Positions 44,741-53,804 of a stretch of 64,000 nucleotides of DNA are shown piece by piece (positions within the stretch are counted from its first letter, which is position 1; each line of letters begins with the position of its first letter). Under the pieces are notes generated by a model, which made no database searches, was not told the origin of the DNA, and saw only the letters and a program-made list of their open reading frames with translations. Location: NCBI GenBank assembly GCA_905197905.1, contig CAJKAP010000001.1, positions 186,001 through 250,000 on the forward strand, read 5' to 3'. Position numbers and translations under genes: made by a program. The DNA is from an uncultured Sutterella sp. GTDB taxonomy: Bacteria; Pseudomonadota; Gammaproteobacteria; Burkholderiales; Burkholderiaceae_F.

Positions 44741-47700
44741 CTATTTCTCAATACTAATGGCGCCCATTGCACTCATCGCATTGACATTGCTCGATCGTGT
44801 TGAACGAGCATCAGCCGAAGGAATCGTGAATTTTCCTGGGTGCGTGGCACGAAGCTGGTAGCTAAGCGTAGTTTCCCCTTCAAGGGCGTCAACGACAAAC
44901 GCAATACGGTCCTCGTCCGCAATTCGTTCTCTAATGGGGTAGAGAGGACGATTTTCGTCCGAATTGCTCATCAATTCAAACCCAGCTGGGAGTAAATCGG
45001 TGACAACAACCTTTTCGTCAGGGTTCCCTTGGTAGCGAGAAAGGGTGAGAGTCACCGTGATCACGTCTCCTAATTTCACGCTCTTTAAAGCTTCACCCGA
45101 AACCGTGGTGAGGACTTTGCGAAGTGTGAGCCCATGTTGAATGCCAGTAGCAGGAATTTGCGTGGGATAACCCGCCTGTGTCCAAGACCAGTAAAGCGGC
45201 GCCTTGGCCCCTTTGAGTTCCCAAGCCGCGCAACCTGGCGCGCTAAAGCTTACTGCTGTGCTTTCTCTCAGTGCTGCTGCTTCCACACTCGTAAAGCCAG
45301 GCATGAAGCGTCGGCAGACGGCATTCACGTTAGCGAGATCTTCTGCATTTCCCTTCCAATTGCTGGCTATGAGGTTGCGTAGCGCTGCGAGCGCCACACC
45401 TTGATCAAGCTCGGCAGGAGCGCCTTCGAGAAGGCTCAACGTTTCTTCGAGCGTGCCATTTTTGACCGTATTGAGCGCCGTCAAGTAAAGGGCGAGCGCT
45501 TGTGCGTAGTCGTTGCCTGGTGCGACTGAAACGCGCTTAGGCATGAGTGCTTGGGCTTCTTTTTCCATGTGAAGCAGTCGATAGCTCTCGGCCATGAAAA
45601 TCGCCACAGGATTACTCTTCCAGTCCCAGCTAAGCTCTAAGTTGGCAAGACGCTGGCGTAGCCACTCTAGAGGCTCTGAGGTAATCACCCCAGCGCGTGT
45701 CATTTCTAAAATCGCATAAGCCACGGACTGTGCGACAAGTGGATCGTGCACCTCACTCGCGTAAAGGTTTTCTCTCATCGCACTGATGAGACGTGGGGCA
45801 AGCGTTTGCGCTTGCGAGGGAATCGCGTGCTCGTTGAGCGTCAACAGATAGTCAAGCGCGAGTGCACTCATCGCCCAATCGATCTTTTCTTCCTCCCCGT
45901 CCTTTGCGCTCTTGGTGAGAAGACCCTGCCAAGAAAGATTCTTCGAGATCGCTTTCATCGCTTCAGGCACGGTTTCCTTTAAGCGCTCGGAGACCTTTTC
46001 AGAGGGAAGACCAAGCGCTTGCGCGAGAGCGGGCTCCCCGGCTAAAAGTGCCCAGGGGTAGCCTGCCCAAATCGCCGCGCCCGCGTCATTTGCTCTCGTA
46101 TTTTCAGAGAGCACCGTGAGAAGCGTATTCATCACGGGTAAGGGGCTAGGCGCAATGCGTAGCGTATTGAGCGCTTCAAAGGGAAGAAGCGTCTGAGCGC
46201 TTGCCAGAGTCTTCACTTTCTCTTTCCCATCTGCGCTCTTTTCTGGCACCCAACGACCCCAGAGGCTATCGGTGCGCTTGAGCGTAGCAGGACGCACACT
46301 CATCGTAACTTCGCGACGAGTGGGTTCTGTAGAGGGCGACGTGGCTTCAATTTCTAACGTTGCCGCACCAGGCAATTGGGCAACCACGCCTTGAAGGAGC
46401 ACTGTGCCGTCCTTCGTGCTAGCAAGAGCTGTTTTTTCTGGAGAAACACTTAAAGGACCAGTCGTCACGGCCTTGACCGTGCTCTCCGACTTTTTTTCAG
46501 AAGTGAGCGAGAGCGCAATATCAAAGCGATCGCCTGGTGTGGCGAACGTTGGCATATTGGGAGTTATGAGTAAGTCAGGACGCACAATAGTGCTTGCCTC
46601 TGTTTTTCCCAACTGCGAAGCGTTAGCGCCAAGCGCCACAATACGCAACGTGCCTTGATAGGATTCGGGTAAGCGCAAATGATGCGTCTGTGCGGTGGGA
46701 CCCACAGGGACAATGCCTAACCAGCGCACAGCGGTTTCCCCTAACTGACGACGGAAGGGGTTAGAGAGCACACTGCGTAGTGCAGCCGCCAAGGGCGCAG
46801 CACCGTCGCCACCTTCGGGCGAAAGCCCTGGGAAGGTTAACCCTTCAGGCATCAGACTTGCGAGCGTTTCATAGGTCGTTGTCATCAGAGCACGCTTACC
46901 CATTAGTGCTTTTAAGGGGTCTTGCAGCTCGTAATTGGTGACACGTAAGAGAGCATCATCCACAGCCCAAAGAAGCGCGTGTCCTTCGGTATCCGACTTG
47001 ATAGAGAAAGAGACCTCTTTGGGGTTACTTTGCACTTCGGGGGCTGTGATTTCCATCGCCAATGTGTGCTTTTTGCGATTCACAAAGAGGGGCTCAGTCG
47101 CCACGCTATAAGCCTTCATATAGCGATTAGCCCAACTCTGAGCTCGCACCAAAGAGGCGGTGAGCCAATACTTACCATCGGCTTCTTGAGGAAGCGAGAA
47201 AGTTAATTCATTTTGTCCTGCCTTCACTGCCACCCACTGGTGTGCGAGCACTCCGTCGGCTTCAAGCGAGAGAAGTGCCGTTCCATCAAAGGGCGAGAGC
47301 ACATTGACTTTCACGGTATCTCCCGCTTCGTAGTCATGCTTTTGTAGCGCCATCTTCATGTGCGCTGTAGGAAGGCCACTTCCAGGATGCACAGCGTTAC
47401 CCGCCACAAAGAAACCAATCTCAGAGAGGACACGCCCAGAGGCTTCTTTGATGCGCAGGGCATAGTCGCCAGGCTCTGCTGTGGGCAGCGAGACTGTGGC
47501 GAGCCCCGTTTCAGCTGTGGTGGTGTTGAGCGTTTGAATCACATCAAAAGCAGGGGTTTCGCGATAAGCGAGATAGCCTCGATCATCCGCGCTTAATTCG
47601 GTGATGTAATGACGCTTCGTGACTTCAATCGTGAGCGGCACACCGCCCACCGCGTGGAGTTCATGATCCACGAGGGCGAGATCAAGTTCTACTTGATCTT

Positions 47701-50482
47701 TAACGTGAAGGGAATCGAGTGGCGTCGCGGAATTTCTACTCTTCCAGCCTAAGAGATGCTCGTAGGGCGAGACAAGGAAAGAGGTATCGGCTGAGGTGAC
47801 GCGCGCCCCAACCGCATCCGTTCCTTCAATTTCCACATCGACCTTCTGGAGCGAAGTGAGTTGAGCGGAAAGTGGGAGCACAATAGAGGCCACGCCCTTT
47901 TCATCCGTTTTGACTGGCACAATGCCAAGTTCTTGCCCTTGCGTTAAGCGCGCTCCCAATTCGTTACCGTAGGGAGAGACCTCAGTGCCGCCGTAAGGGA
48001 GATCGAAGGTGTAGTCCTTCCAGCTGGCAAATTTGAGCGTCGTCGGTGTACTTAAACGCACACGACCTCGCAACGTCCGATCAGGCGCAGGTGAGCCAAA
48101 TCCGTAGTTAAGCGCGGCGGAGAGCATCGCCTTGTCGTCAAGCTTGACCCAGCCTTTTGTGCTTGGCACAGAAGGCGTCAAGGAAAGCACCATACTTTCA
48201 GGTTCAAAACTCTGGACGCGAATTGTTTGGCTTGTGAGGAAGGTTTTCCCTGCTTTGAGGCTGATTTCATAGAGTCCCGGGAGAATATTGGCAGGAATTG
48301 TCCACTCCGCTTCAGCCAGCCCGTTGGAGTCAAGCTTAATCACTTCCGTAGAAAGCGCTTCTCCGACAGAGGGGGCAATCGAGAGCGTGAGCGGCATTTC
48401 CGCTTCCAGTGCGCTCCAATTGAGTTTTTTCGCAATCGCTCCAATATGCACTCTTTCGCCAGGGCGGTAGAGCGTGCGCTCTGTGACGAGCATGGTGCTC
48501 AAATCGGTTGCTTCATAGTGCGGTCCCATGACATCAAATTGCCAGAACTGATCTTCCGCTTCCCAATGAAGTGGGAGCCAGGCGAGCACATCAGAGCTCT
48601 CAAAGTGCGCTGAGGCGCTTTGTGCTGGTTGCTCTTCAGCGTGTCCTGCGGCAGACGGGGTAATCACGCTACCCGTCATCGTGACGCCTGAGCGGCGGGC
48701 AATGATAGCAATGGGGCGACGTTCATTCGTAAAGCCCGTCATATCAGAAAAGCGAGCCATCCCAGAGCTATCTGTGGTGACAGTTTCCAGAGGCAGACCG
48801 TTAAGCCCAACAAGATCGACGGCGAGGCCCGCACGAGGTTGTCCCGTCGCGACATCAATTGCAAAGACCGTGGGGTGCTTCTGGTTGACTTTCCCAATAA
48901 GACCAATGTCGCTCACAAGAATACGTTTACTTGTGACTAAAACTTGGCTTTCTTCATTTTTAAGAGCGCTCTTGGCTTCAATTCTCAAGTCATAGAGACC
49001 AGGCTCCAAGCCGCCCGCAACGAGTTGATCTAGCTTCAAACTAATGAAGCGACCATCAGTGCTTTCTGCACCAATATTTTCCATCTTCCCAGTGAGCGCG
49101 GTGGCGAGCGTCTCTTCATGATCAGGTACCTCTGTGAGCCCATGTTTGACGGCGGTGAGCGCCAAATAGGGGTCGCGCACGCGATTGAGTCGCCACTCTA
49201 GAGACTTAACGCCCGCGGCATGCAGTGTGAGCGAGCGAGTCCCAGAGAGCGTAAGCATGTTGCCTGGCTCCATAAAGCTGAGGCGCGCATTTTCTTCTGG
49301 TAGCGTCACCACTTGGGCCCAATTCCCTTTAAGCGTACGATCTGCACTCGGACCGAACCCTTGTGGGACGATGATAAGAAGATAGCGATTGGGCGAGGAT
49401 TTCACCTCTAGCGCAATATCGCTATTTTGATAGCGCGCTCCTTTCACGACTTCAGGCGTGAGGCGGCGCGAGGCTTTGACAATTTCGTCCGTAATGACAG
49501 GCGCTTTTGTCCAATCGGCTTTTTCAATAGCTGAGGGGCTCACTTTTTCAGGGAGCTCGTAGATTTCCACTTTTTGCGCAAACTGTGCTACAGGTGTCGC
49601 AAGGCTAGGCGTAAACGTGAGTCGATAAGCGATATCCATCGTATCGGTTTCTACTCGCTCCACGCCTTGTAGTCTCAATTGATAGAGATCTGTGGTCCCT
49701 GGTAAGTCAAGCGCTAATTCGAGTCCCTGTCCAGTGGTTTTTAAGGGTTCTTCAAGTACACCTTGCACCGCAGGAAGGGAGAATGTCACGAGGCTCGCCT
49801 CTTTTGCTGTGGTGAGCACTGGCCACTGAATGCGTAGGGCAATGTCTTTCCCGCTATCTTGCTCCCAGAGAAATGTAGGCGCACCGAGCGTGATTTCACT
49901 ATTTTTCGCGACAAGTTTCACCGCTTTTTCAACCGCTTCTCGCTGAGGAACAGCGGTTAAGAAGGAGAGTTCAGCGACGAGACTGCCTACTTTTTGTGGG
50001 TCAGGAGACGGCCAAAAATGAATTTGACTATTGGCTGCAAGAGGCAATGTCTGTGTGCGCAACGCTTTGGTGTTGAGTTGCGTTGCTTTAGGGAGTGTTA
50101 ACCCATCCAAACTCACTTCGAGTGTTTCATGCGGATTCCAAGGCTCAGCCGGGAAGAAGGTTGCGGTGTTGGGCATCTGGCTCCAACGCCAATAGCCTTG
50201 GCGCTTAGGTTTGAGGGTGAGTCCTGTGACGGGTTGCCCATCGCTTCCCAAGACACGACGGCAATTCGCGAGGGGATTTTTGACGTTAGGATAGGCTTTT
50301 TCACAACGCGCTTTATCAATTTCAAAATGGACCGTTAAAGGCGCTTTCGCATTAACGGGTTTTTCGAGTGTTGCGGTTAAATAGGCGGTTGGTATAGCGC
50401 TTGCCGCTAAACTGAGCGAGCTACTTAAGCTCAAAGCCACTAATAAGGACGTCTTTTTGAAGTTAAAGTGCACTGTTGCCAT
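44741..50482 (-). CDS. Alpha-2-macroglobulin family protein (YfhM-like), thioester motif absent
   Basis: A 1,913-residue exported protein. Signal peptide with L-L-V-A-L-S-L-S-S-S and A-A-S-A, then MG-type beta domains, an N-terminal MG repeat with Y-R-P-G-E-R-V-H, a bait-like and MG10 region, and a C-terminal domain. In E. coli YfhM is a lipoprotein with a C-L-E-Q thioester; here the only Cys are near residues 52-66 and 1,700-1,730, no C-x-E-Q exists, and there is no lipobox. So it is predicted to be soluble and unable to trap by thioester. ATG 50482 was chosen; ATG 50497 is an alternative. Operon with pbpC. Confidence 0.88.
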   Translation of the reverse strand: MATVHFNFKKTSLLVALSLSSSLSLAASAIPTAYLTATLEKPVNAKAPLTVHFEIDKARCEKAYPNVKNPLANCRRVLGSDGQPVTGLTLKPKRQGYWRWSQMPNTATFFPAEPWNPHETLEVSLDGLTLPKATQLNTKALRTQTLPLAANSQIHFWPSPDPQKVGSLVAELSFLTAVPQREAVEKAVKLVAKNSEITLGAPTFLWEQDSGKDIALRIQWPVLTTAKEASLVTFSLPAVQGVLEEPLKTTGQGLELALDLPGTTDLYQLRLQGVERVETDTMDIAYRLTFTPSLATPVAQFAQKVEIYELPEKVSPSAIEKADWTKAPVITDEIVKASRRLTPEVVKGARYQNSDIALEVKSSPNRYLLIIVPQGFGPSADRTLKGNWAQVVTLPEENARLSFMEPGNMLTLSGTRSLTLHAAGVKSLEWRLNRVRDPYLALTAVKHGLTEVPDHEETLATALTGKMENIGAESTDGRFISLKLDQLVAGGLEPGLYDLRIEAKSALKNEESQVLVTSKRILVSDIGLIGKVNQKHPTVFAIDVATGQPRAGLAVDLVGLNGLPLETVTTDSSGMARFSDMTGFTNERRPIAIIARRSGVTMTGSVITPSAAGHAEEQPAQSASAHFESSDVLAWLPLHWEAEDQFWQFDVMGPHYEATDLSTMLVTERTLYRPGERVHIGAIAKKLNWSALEAEMPLTLSIAPSVGEALSTEVIKLDSNGLAEAEWTIPANILPGLYEISLKAGKTFLTSQTIRVQSFEPESMVLSLTPSVPSTKGWVKLDDKAMLSAALNYGFGSPAPDRTLRGRVRLSTPTTLKFASWKDYTFDLPYGGTEVSPYGNELGARLTQGQELGIVPVKTDEKGVASIVLPLSAQLTSLQKVDVEIEGTDAVGARVTSADTSFLVSPYEHLLGWKSRNSATPLDSLHVKDQVELDLALVDHELHAVGGVPLTIEVTKRHYITELSADDRGYLAYRETPAFDVIQTLNTTTAETGLATVSLPTAEPGDYALRIKEASGRVLSEIGFFVAGNAVHPGSGLPTAHMKMALQKHDYEAGDTVKVNVLSPFDGTALLSLEADGVLAHQWVAVKAGQNELTFSLPQEADGKYWLTASLVRAQSWANRYMKAYSVATEPLFVNRKKHTLAMEITAPEVQSNPKEVSFSIKSDTEGHALLWAVDDALLRVTNYELQDPLKALMGKRALMTTTYETLASLMPEGLTFPGLSPEGGDGAAPLAAALRSVLSNPFRRQLGETAVRWLGIVPVGPTAQTHHLRLPESYQGTLRIVALGANASQLGKTEASTIVRPDLLITPNMPTFATPGDRFDIALSLTSEKKSESTVKAVTTGPLSVSPEKTALASTKDGTVLLQGVVAQLPGAATLEIEATSPSTEPTRREVTMSVRPATLKRTDSLWGRWVPEKSADGKEKVKTLASAQTLLPFEALNTLRIAPSPLPVMNTLLTVLSENTRANDAGAAIWAGYPWALLAGEPALAQALGLPSEKVSERLKETVPEAMKAISKNLSWQGLLTKSAKDGEEEKIDWAMSALALDYLLTLNEHAIPSQAQTLAPRLISAMRENLYASEVHDPLVAQSVAYAILEMTRAGVITSEPLEWLRQRLANLELSWDWKSNPVAIFMAESYRLLHMEKEAQALMPKRVSVAPGNDYAQALALYLTALNTVKNGTLEETLSLLEGAPAELDQGVALAALRNLIASNWKGNAEDLANVNAVCRRFMPGFTSVEAAALRESTAVSFSAPGCAAWELKGAKAPLYWSWTQAGYPTQIPATGIQHGLTLRKVLTTVSGEALKSVKLGDVITVTLTLSRYQGNPDEKVVVTDLLPAGFELMSNSDENRPLYPIRERIADEDRIAFVVDALEGETTLSYQLRATHPGKFTIPSADARSTRSSNVNAMSAMGAISIEK

Positions 50483-50551
50483 TATTGTGAATCTCATCAA
50501 AAAGAGAGAAGATAAGATTCACTCTAATCTATTTAGCGAGAGTTTGCTAGT

Positions 50552-51538
50552 TTAGGCGTGCGCTGCGGCAAGCAGGGTAGCGTAAATGACCGTGTTGAGA
50601 GTTTGTCGCTTGGAAATGCCCATAGCAAAGTGCTGAGCGGCTTCTTGCTGGGCGATAAATTCGATGACGAGTTCTTCAGCGGGGCGCAAGAAAAAGCGTG
50701 CTCCTTGGCATTCCAGAATCGGCGCGCAAGGCGTGTTGAGTTCATGCGCAACCACCATCGCATTGAGAAGCGTGAGAAAGAGTTCATCCGTGCGCAATAC
50801 GCGAGCCCAGTCCATTTGCGCAGAAAGGGGTGTCGTGATAACGGATTTGGTGATGACGGCAAGCCCCGTTTCAATTTCACAAATAGCAGAAGGCTGAGCA
50901 ATCAAAGCGCCACGACGATAAATATTGTCAAAGCTCTCTGAGACTCTGGCCTCGGGCACAAAAGGTAGGTGCGAGAGTCCGGCATCATTGGCTAAAGAAC
51001 TCTGTAATGCTTTATCCACAAAAACCGCTTCGACTCGCATGCCAGCGAGCACTGCACTCCCTGTTGTGAGCCCAGGGCGTTGGCAAAAAGGTAGGCGCCC
51101 TAAAAGCGCTGGGATATCGTCCGCAATGGGTTCTACTGGGTGAAGGGCGGGCTCAGGCGCTCTTTGCGGTTCATAAACCACCGCTTGAGGCTGAGAGACA
51201 GGTGCAGGCGTTGACTCTGCTAGAGGAGCGGGGGTTGCAGCAGGGGTTGGTAGTGCAAGAAGTTCGAGTGGCTCTTCTTTAGCACGAATGCCATCGTCAG
51301 GCATTTCTCTGACGGGTTCAGAGCGCTCAACTACATTGTGAAGCCACTCACGACGAACGCGCGAGAGCCCTAAATTGTTAAGCGAGCGTGCACGACGGCG
51401 CAAAATCCAGAGCACAATAAGTAAGAGAAGAAAGATGACGCCAGCCCACAGCACCCATTGCCCTTTTTCTGTGGAGAAAAAGACGCGCAGGAATTCCTGA
51501 GAAGGAATATAGGCCAGTAAATCTTCTCTAGAGGACAT
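50552..51538 (-). CDS. Unknown bitopic inner-membrane protein
   Basis: A 328-residue protein with one N-terminal helix (W-V-L-W-A-G-V-I-F-L-L-L-L-I-V) followed by a basic stop-transfer R-R-R-A-R, a Pro/Ala-rich linker to about residue 145, and a globular C-terminal half of about 180 residues. This layout recalls ZipA, but the C-terminal sequence does not match the ZipA domain from memory. Not recognised. It starts at ATG 51538 and precedes the A2M gene by 55 bases. Confidence 0.6.
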   Translation of the reverse strand: MSSREDLLAYIPSQEFLRVFFSTEKGQWVLWAGVIFLLLLIVLWILRRRARSLNNLGLSRVRREWLHNVVERSEPVREMPDDGIRAKEEPLELLALPTPAATPAPLAESTPAPVSQPQAVVYEPQRAPEPALHPVEPIADDIPALLGRLPFCQRPGLTTGSAVLAGMRVEAVFVDKALQSSLANDAGLSHLPFVPEARVSESFDNIYRRGALIAQPSAICEIETGLAVITKSVITTPLSAQMDWARVLRTDELFLTLLNAMVVAHELNTPCAPILECQGARFFLRPAEELVIEFIAQQEAAQHFAMGISKRQTLNTVIYATLLAAAHA

Positions 51539-51576
51539 CGCTCACTACCATTCACAAACAAAACAAGAGAAACACA

Positions 51577-51594
51577 ACAATAAACCTTTATTGT
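51577..51594. promoter_or_regulatory. 18-bp inverted repeat upstream of the bitopic protein gene
   Basis: ACAATAAA (51577-51584) and TTTATTGT (51587-51594) form an almost perfect palindrome 39 bases upstream of the ATG at 51538, a fit for a dimeric repressor operator. No regulator is known from this window. Confidence 0.35.
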
Positions 51595-51646
51595 CGCACA
51601 AACATCAAGGATTGAGCGAGTCCAAAAGAAAAGTTCTCACGCTCAA

Positions 51647-52495
51647 TTAGCGAGGAGTGCGATGTTTGGGCGGCTTTTTGCCAGAATGGACACCCGTGTG
51701 TTGAGTGCGTGCTGGGCGAGGGCGCTTGATGTGTGAAGGTTGGGCCTTCACAACGCCCGCACGATAACCAGGACGCGTGGCGGCTAAAAAGGCAAAAACC
51801 GTCGGGAGCTTAGGTAGTGAAACAGCGTCTTTTTGCAAAAGCGCTCGCCACTCATCGACTCGAAGCGTACGAATACTTTCTGCTACCCCTGTCACATCGG
51901 TGGCCACCGTTAAACGAGTGCTCGGGTGCAAGCTCGCCACAAGCGCTTCGAGTAACCCTTGGTTGCGGTAGGGTGTTTCAATAAAGAGTTCTGAAGTTTC
52001 TTCTCTTGCGCTCACGCTCTCAAAGGACTGAATCGCTGCACGACGTTCCCCTTCATCAATCGGCAAATAGCCATGAAAGGCAAAGCGTTGACCGTCTAAC
52101 CCAGAGGCCATCAAGGTGAGTAAAAGGGAGGAGGGTCCCACAAGCGGGACCACGCGAATGCCGAGCTCATGAGCGCGACGCACCAGTAGGGCACCAGGGT
52201 CGGCAATCCCAGGGCACCCTGATTCGCTCACAATGGCGGCATTTTCGCCCGTAAGGAGAGGGGCGAGCCACCCGTCGAGTTTTGCTGGATCGGGTTCGTG
52301 CCCAATTTCTTCAATGGCGAGCTCTGCAATGGGGAGCGGATGGCCGAGCATTTTGAGGTAGGCTCGTGCAGTTTTTGCCGCTTCCACATAAAAGCGACGA
52401 ATTTGACGAGCACGCTCCACCACGAGAGGAGGAATGCTCGCTTCAAGCGTGTCCTCAGCAATGATCGTGGGGAGAAGATAAAGAATGCCGGCCAT
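51647..52495 (-). CDS. SAM-dependent methyltransferase, RsmI/tetrapyrrole-methylase family
   Basis: A 282-residue enzyme of the tetrapyrrole-methylase fold. Motifs: L-Y-L-L-P-T near the start, V-S-E-S-G-C-P-G-I-A-D-P-G, and G-P-S-S-L-L-L-T-L-M-A-S-G-L, like RsmI, which 2'-O-methylates 16S rRNA C1402. The N-terminus is not the RsmI consensus, so it may be a paralogue (the one next to maf in Burkholderiales) rather than RsmI. The last 40 residues are strongly basic, a possible RNA-binding tail. 18 bases after maf, AAGAGG upstream. Confidence 0.8.
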   Translation of the reverse strand: MAGILYLLPTIIAEDTLEASIPPLVVERARQIRRFYVEAAKTARAYLKMLGHPLPIAELAIEEIGHEPDPAKLDGWLAPLLTGENAAIVSESGCPGIADPGALLVRRAHELGIRVVPLVGPSSLLLTLMASGLDGQRFAFHGYLPIDEGERRAAIQSFESVSAREETSELFIETPYRNQGLLEALVASLHPSTRLTVATDVTGVAESIRTLRVDEWRALLQKDAVSLPKLPTVFAFLAATRPGYRAGVVKAQPSHIKRPRPARTQHTGVHSGKKPPKHRTPR

Positions 52496-52513
52496 CGAGT
52501 TTACCTCTTGCGG

Positions 52514-53107
52514 TTAGTGTTTGCCAATACCAGGGAGCACTTCAACGCCAGCTTTGGCGAGCATCGAGGTGAGCACCATCAAGGGTAAACCAATAAGCGA
52601 AGTCGGATCGTCAGAGCTCACACTTTCCATCAGAGCGATCCCAAGACGTTCAATCTTCGCGGAACCCGCGCAATCGTAAGGTTCTTCACGATCCACATAG
52701 GCTTCAATGGTTTCGCGAGAGAGTTGGCGCATTTTGACAGTCGTGTGCGACTTCACCCCTTGGGCCACGCCGTTGGCATCAATGACGCAAACGGCAGACG
52801 TAAACACAATTTCGTTCCCCTGCATGCTTAAGAGCTGTTCAATTGCGCGTTCACGTGTGTGGGGCTTTCCTAAGCGCACGCCCTTTAAGTCAGCAACCTG
52901 ATCGGATCCAATCACCACGCTCCCTGGGTGCTTATTCCAAACCGTGCGTGCTTTGAGTTCCGCTAAACGCAAAGCGGCATCTTGTGGGGTTTCACCAGGA
53001 ATCCCCGTTTCATCCACATCAGGGCTCTCGCAGGTATAGGGGACGCCTAAGCGGTCCAATAATTCACGACGATAACGAGAGCTCGAAGCAAGAATTAAAG
53101 AAGGCAT
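52514..53107 (-). CDS. maf: Maf family nucleotide pyrophosphatase
   Basis: Hydrolyses non-canonical nucleotides (YceF-type, 7-methyl-GTP, in E. coli). The 197 residues start with I-L-A-S-S-S-R-Y-R-R-E-L-L, and contain D-V-D-E and a central S-D-Q-V. Start ATG 53107. It precedes the methyltransferase by 18 bases; yceD diverges from it across 130 bases, as in many proteobacteria. Confidence 0.92.
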   Translation of the reverse strand: MPSLILASSSRYRRELLDRLGVPYTCESPDVDETGIPGETPQDAALRLAELKARTVWNKHPGSVVIGSDQVADLKGVRLGKPHTRERAIEQLLSMQGNEIVFTSAVCVIDANGVAQGVKSHTTVKMRQLSRETIEAYVDREEPYDCAGSAKIERLGIALMESVSSDDPTSLIGLPLMVLTSMLAKAGVEVLPGIGKH

Positions 53108-53237
53108 ATTGATTTAATCTTCCAAAAGAAAATTCGCTACACTTGTGTGGTCGAGCACCTACTGAAAGCGCGCTTGACACAAAAAAAGATGACTCGTATT
53201 GTACGAGATTCAACGCTCAGAGGAACAAGGAATCACT

Positions 53238-53741
53238 ATGTCAACGTTGACGATTGATATTTTTGAGTTAGCAAGAAGCTGTCAAACGCTTGAGGGAGAG
53301 GTCATTCTGGAAGACCTGGGTCCCTTGCGTGAGAGAGACCCGCAACTCAGTGTTAGCCCTATTAAGTTTGTGGCAACGGGGCTGGGCTCGATTCGTCAGT
53401 ATCCTGCGGTTTCTTTGAGTATTGAGGGTGAGGCACAGATGAGCTGTGCGACGTGTAATCGTCTGGTAAGCGTTCCACTTGAGCACGAACTCACGTTTAT
53501 CTTGACGAAGTCTGAAGCCGAGGCCGATAGCATTCCGCTTGACGAAGACGAAGAAGACCAGGACGTGATTGTCGGGAGCACCACCTTTGATGTGAACGCT
53601 TGGGTCGAAGAAGAGGTTCTTCTCACATTACCCATGGTGGCACGTCACGAGGATTGCCACTATGAACCAGAGCCCGAAGAGGAAGCGCCGAAAAACAATC
53701 CCTTCGCAGGGCTCGCGGATGCGCTGAAAAAACATTCCTAA
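53238..53741 (+). CDS. yceD: YceD/DUF177 family protein
   Basis: A 167-residue cytoplasmic protein with the DUF177 Cys-x-x-Cys (M-S-C-A-T-C-N-R) and an acidic E-D-E-E-D-Q-D stretch. Bacterial YceD is tied to 23S rRNA accumulation and is normally co-transcribed with rpmF (ribosomal protein L32). Here a terminator follows directly, and mfd faces it, so rpmF must be elsewhere. ATG 53238 has AAGG upstream. Confidence 0.88.
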   Translation: MSTLTIDIFELARSCQTLEGEVILEDLGPLRERDPQLSVSPIKFVATGLGSIRQYPAVSLSIEGEAQMSCATCNRLVSVPLEHELTFILTKSEAEADSIPLDEDEEDQDVIVGSTTFDVNAWVEEEVLLTLPMVARHEDCHYEPEPEEEAPKNNPFAGLADALKKHS

Positions 53742-53756
53742 AGATAACCGAGAGAA

Positions 53757-53800
53757 AAAAGCTCATGCTTCAAGAAAAGTAGAAGTCATGAGCTTTTCTC
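53757..53800. terminator. Bidirectional terminator between yceD and mfd
   Basis: AAAAGCTCATG (53757-53767) pairs with CATGAGCTTTT (53787-53797) with A/T-rich flanks on both sides. Confidence 0.88.
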
Positions 53801-53804
53801 GTTT

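Noticed and set aside
50552..51538. Annotation as zipA
   Set aside because: Layout fits but the C-terminal half does not show the ZipA domain pattern I know; kept as unknown.
51647..52495. Naming the methyltransferase rsmI
   Set aside because: The RsmI consensus N-terminus is missing and the place next to maf fits the paralogue found in Burkholderiales; no symbol given.
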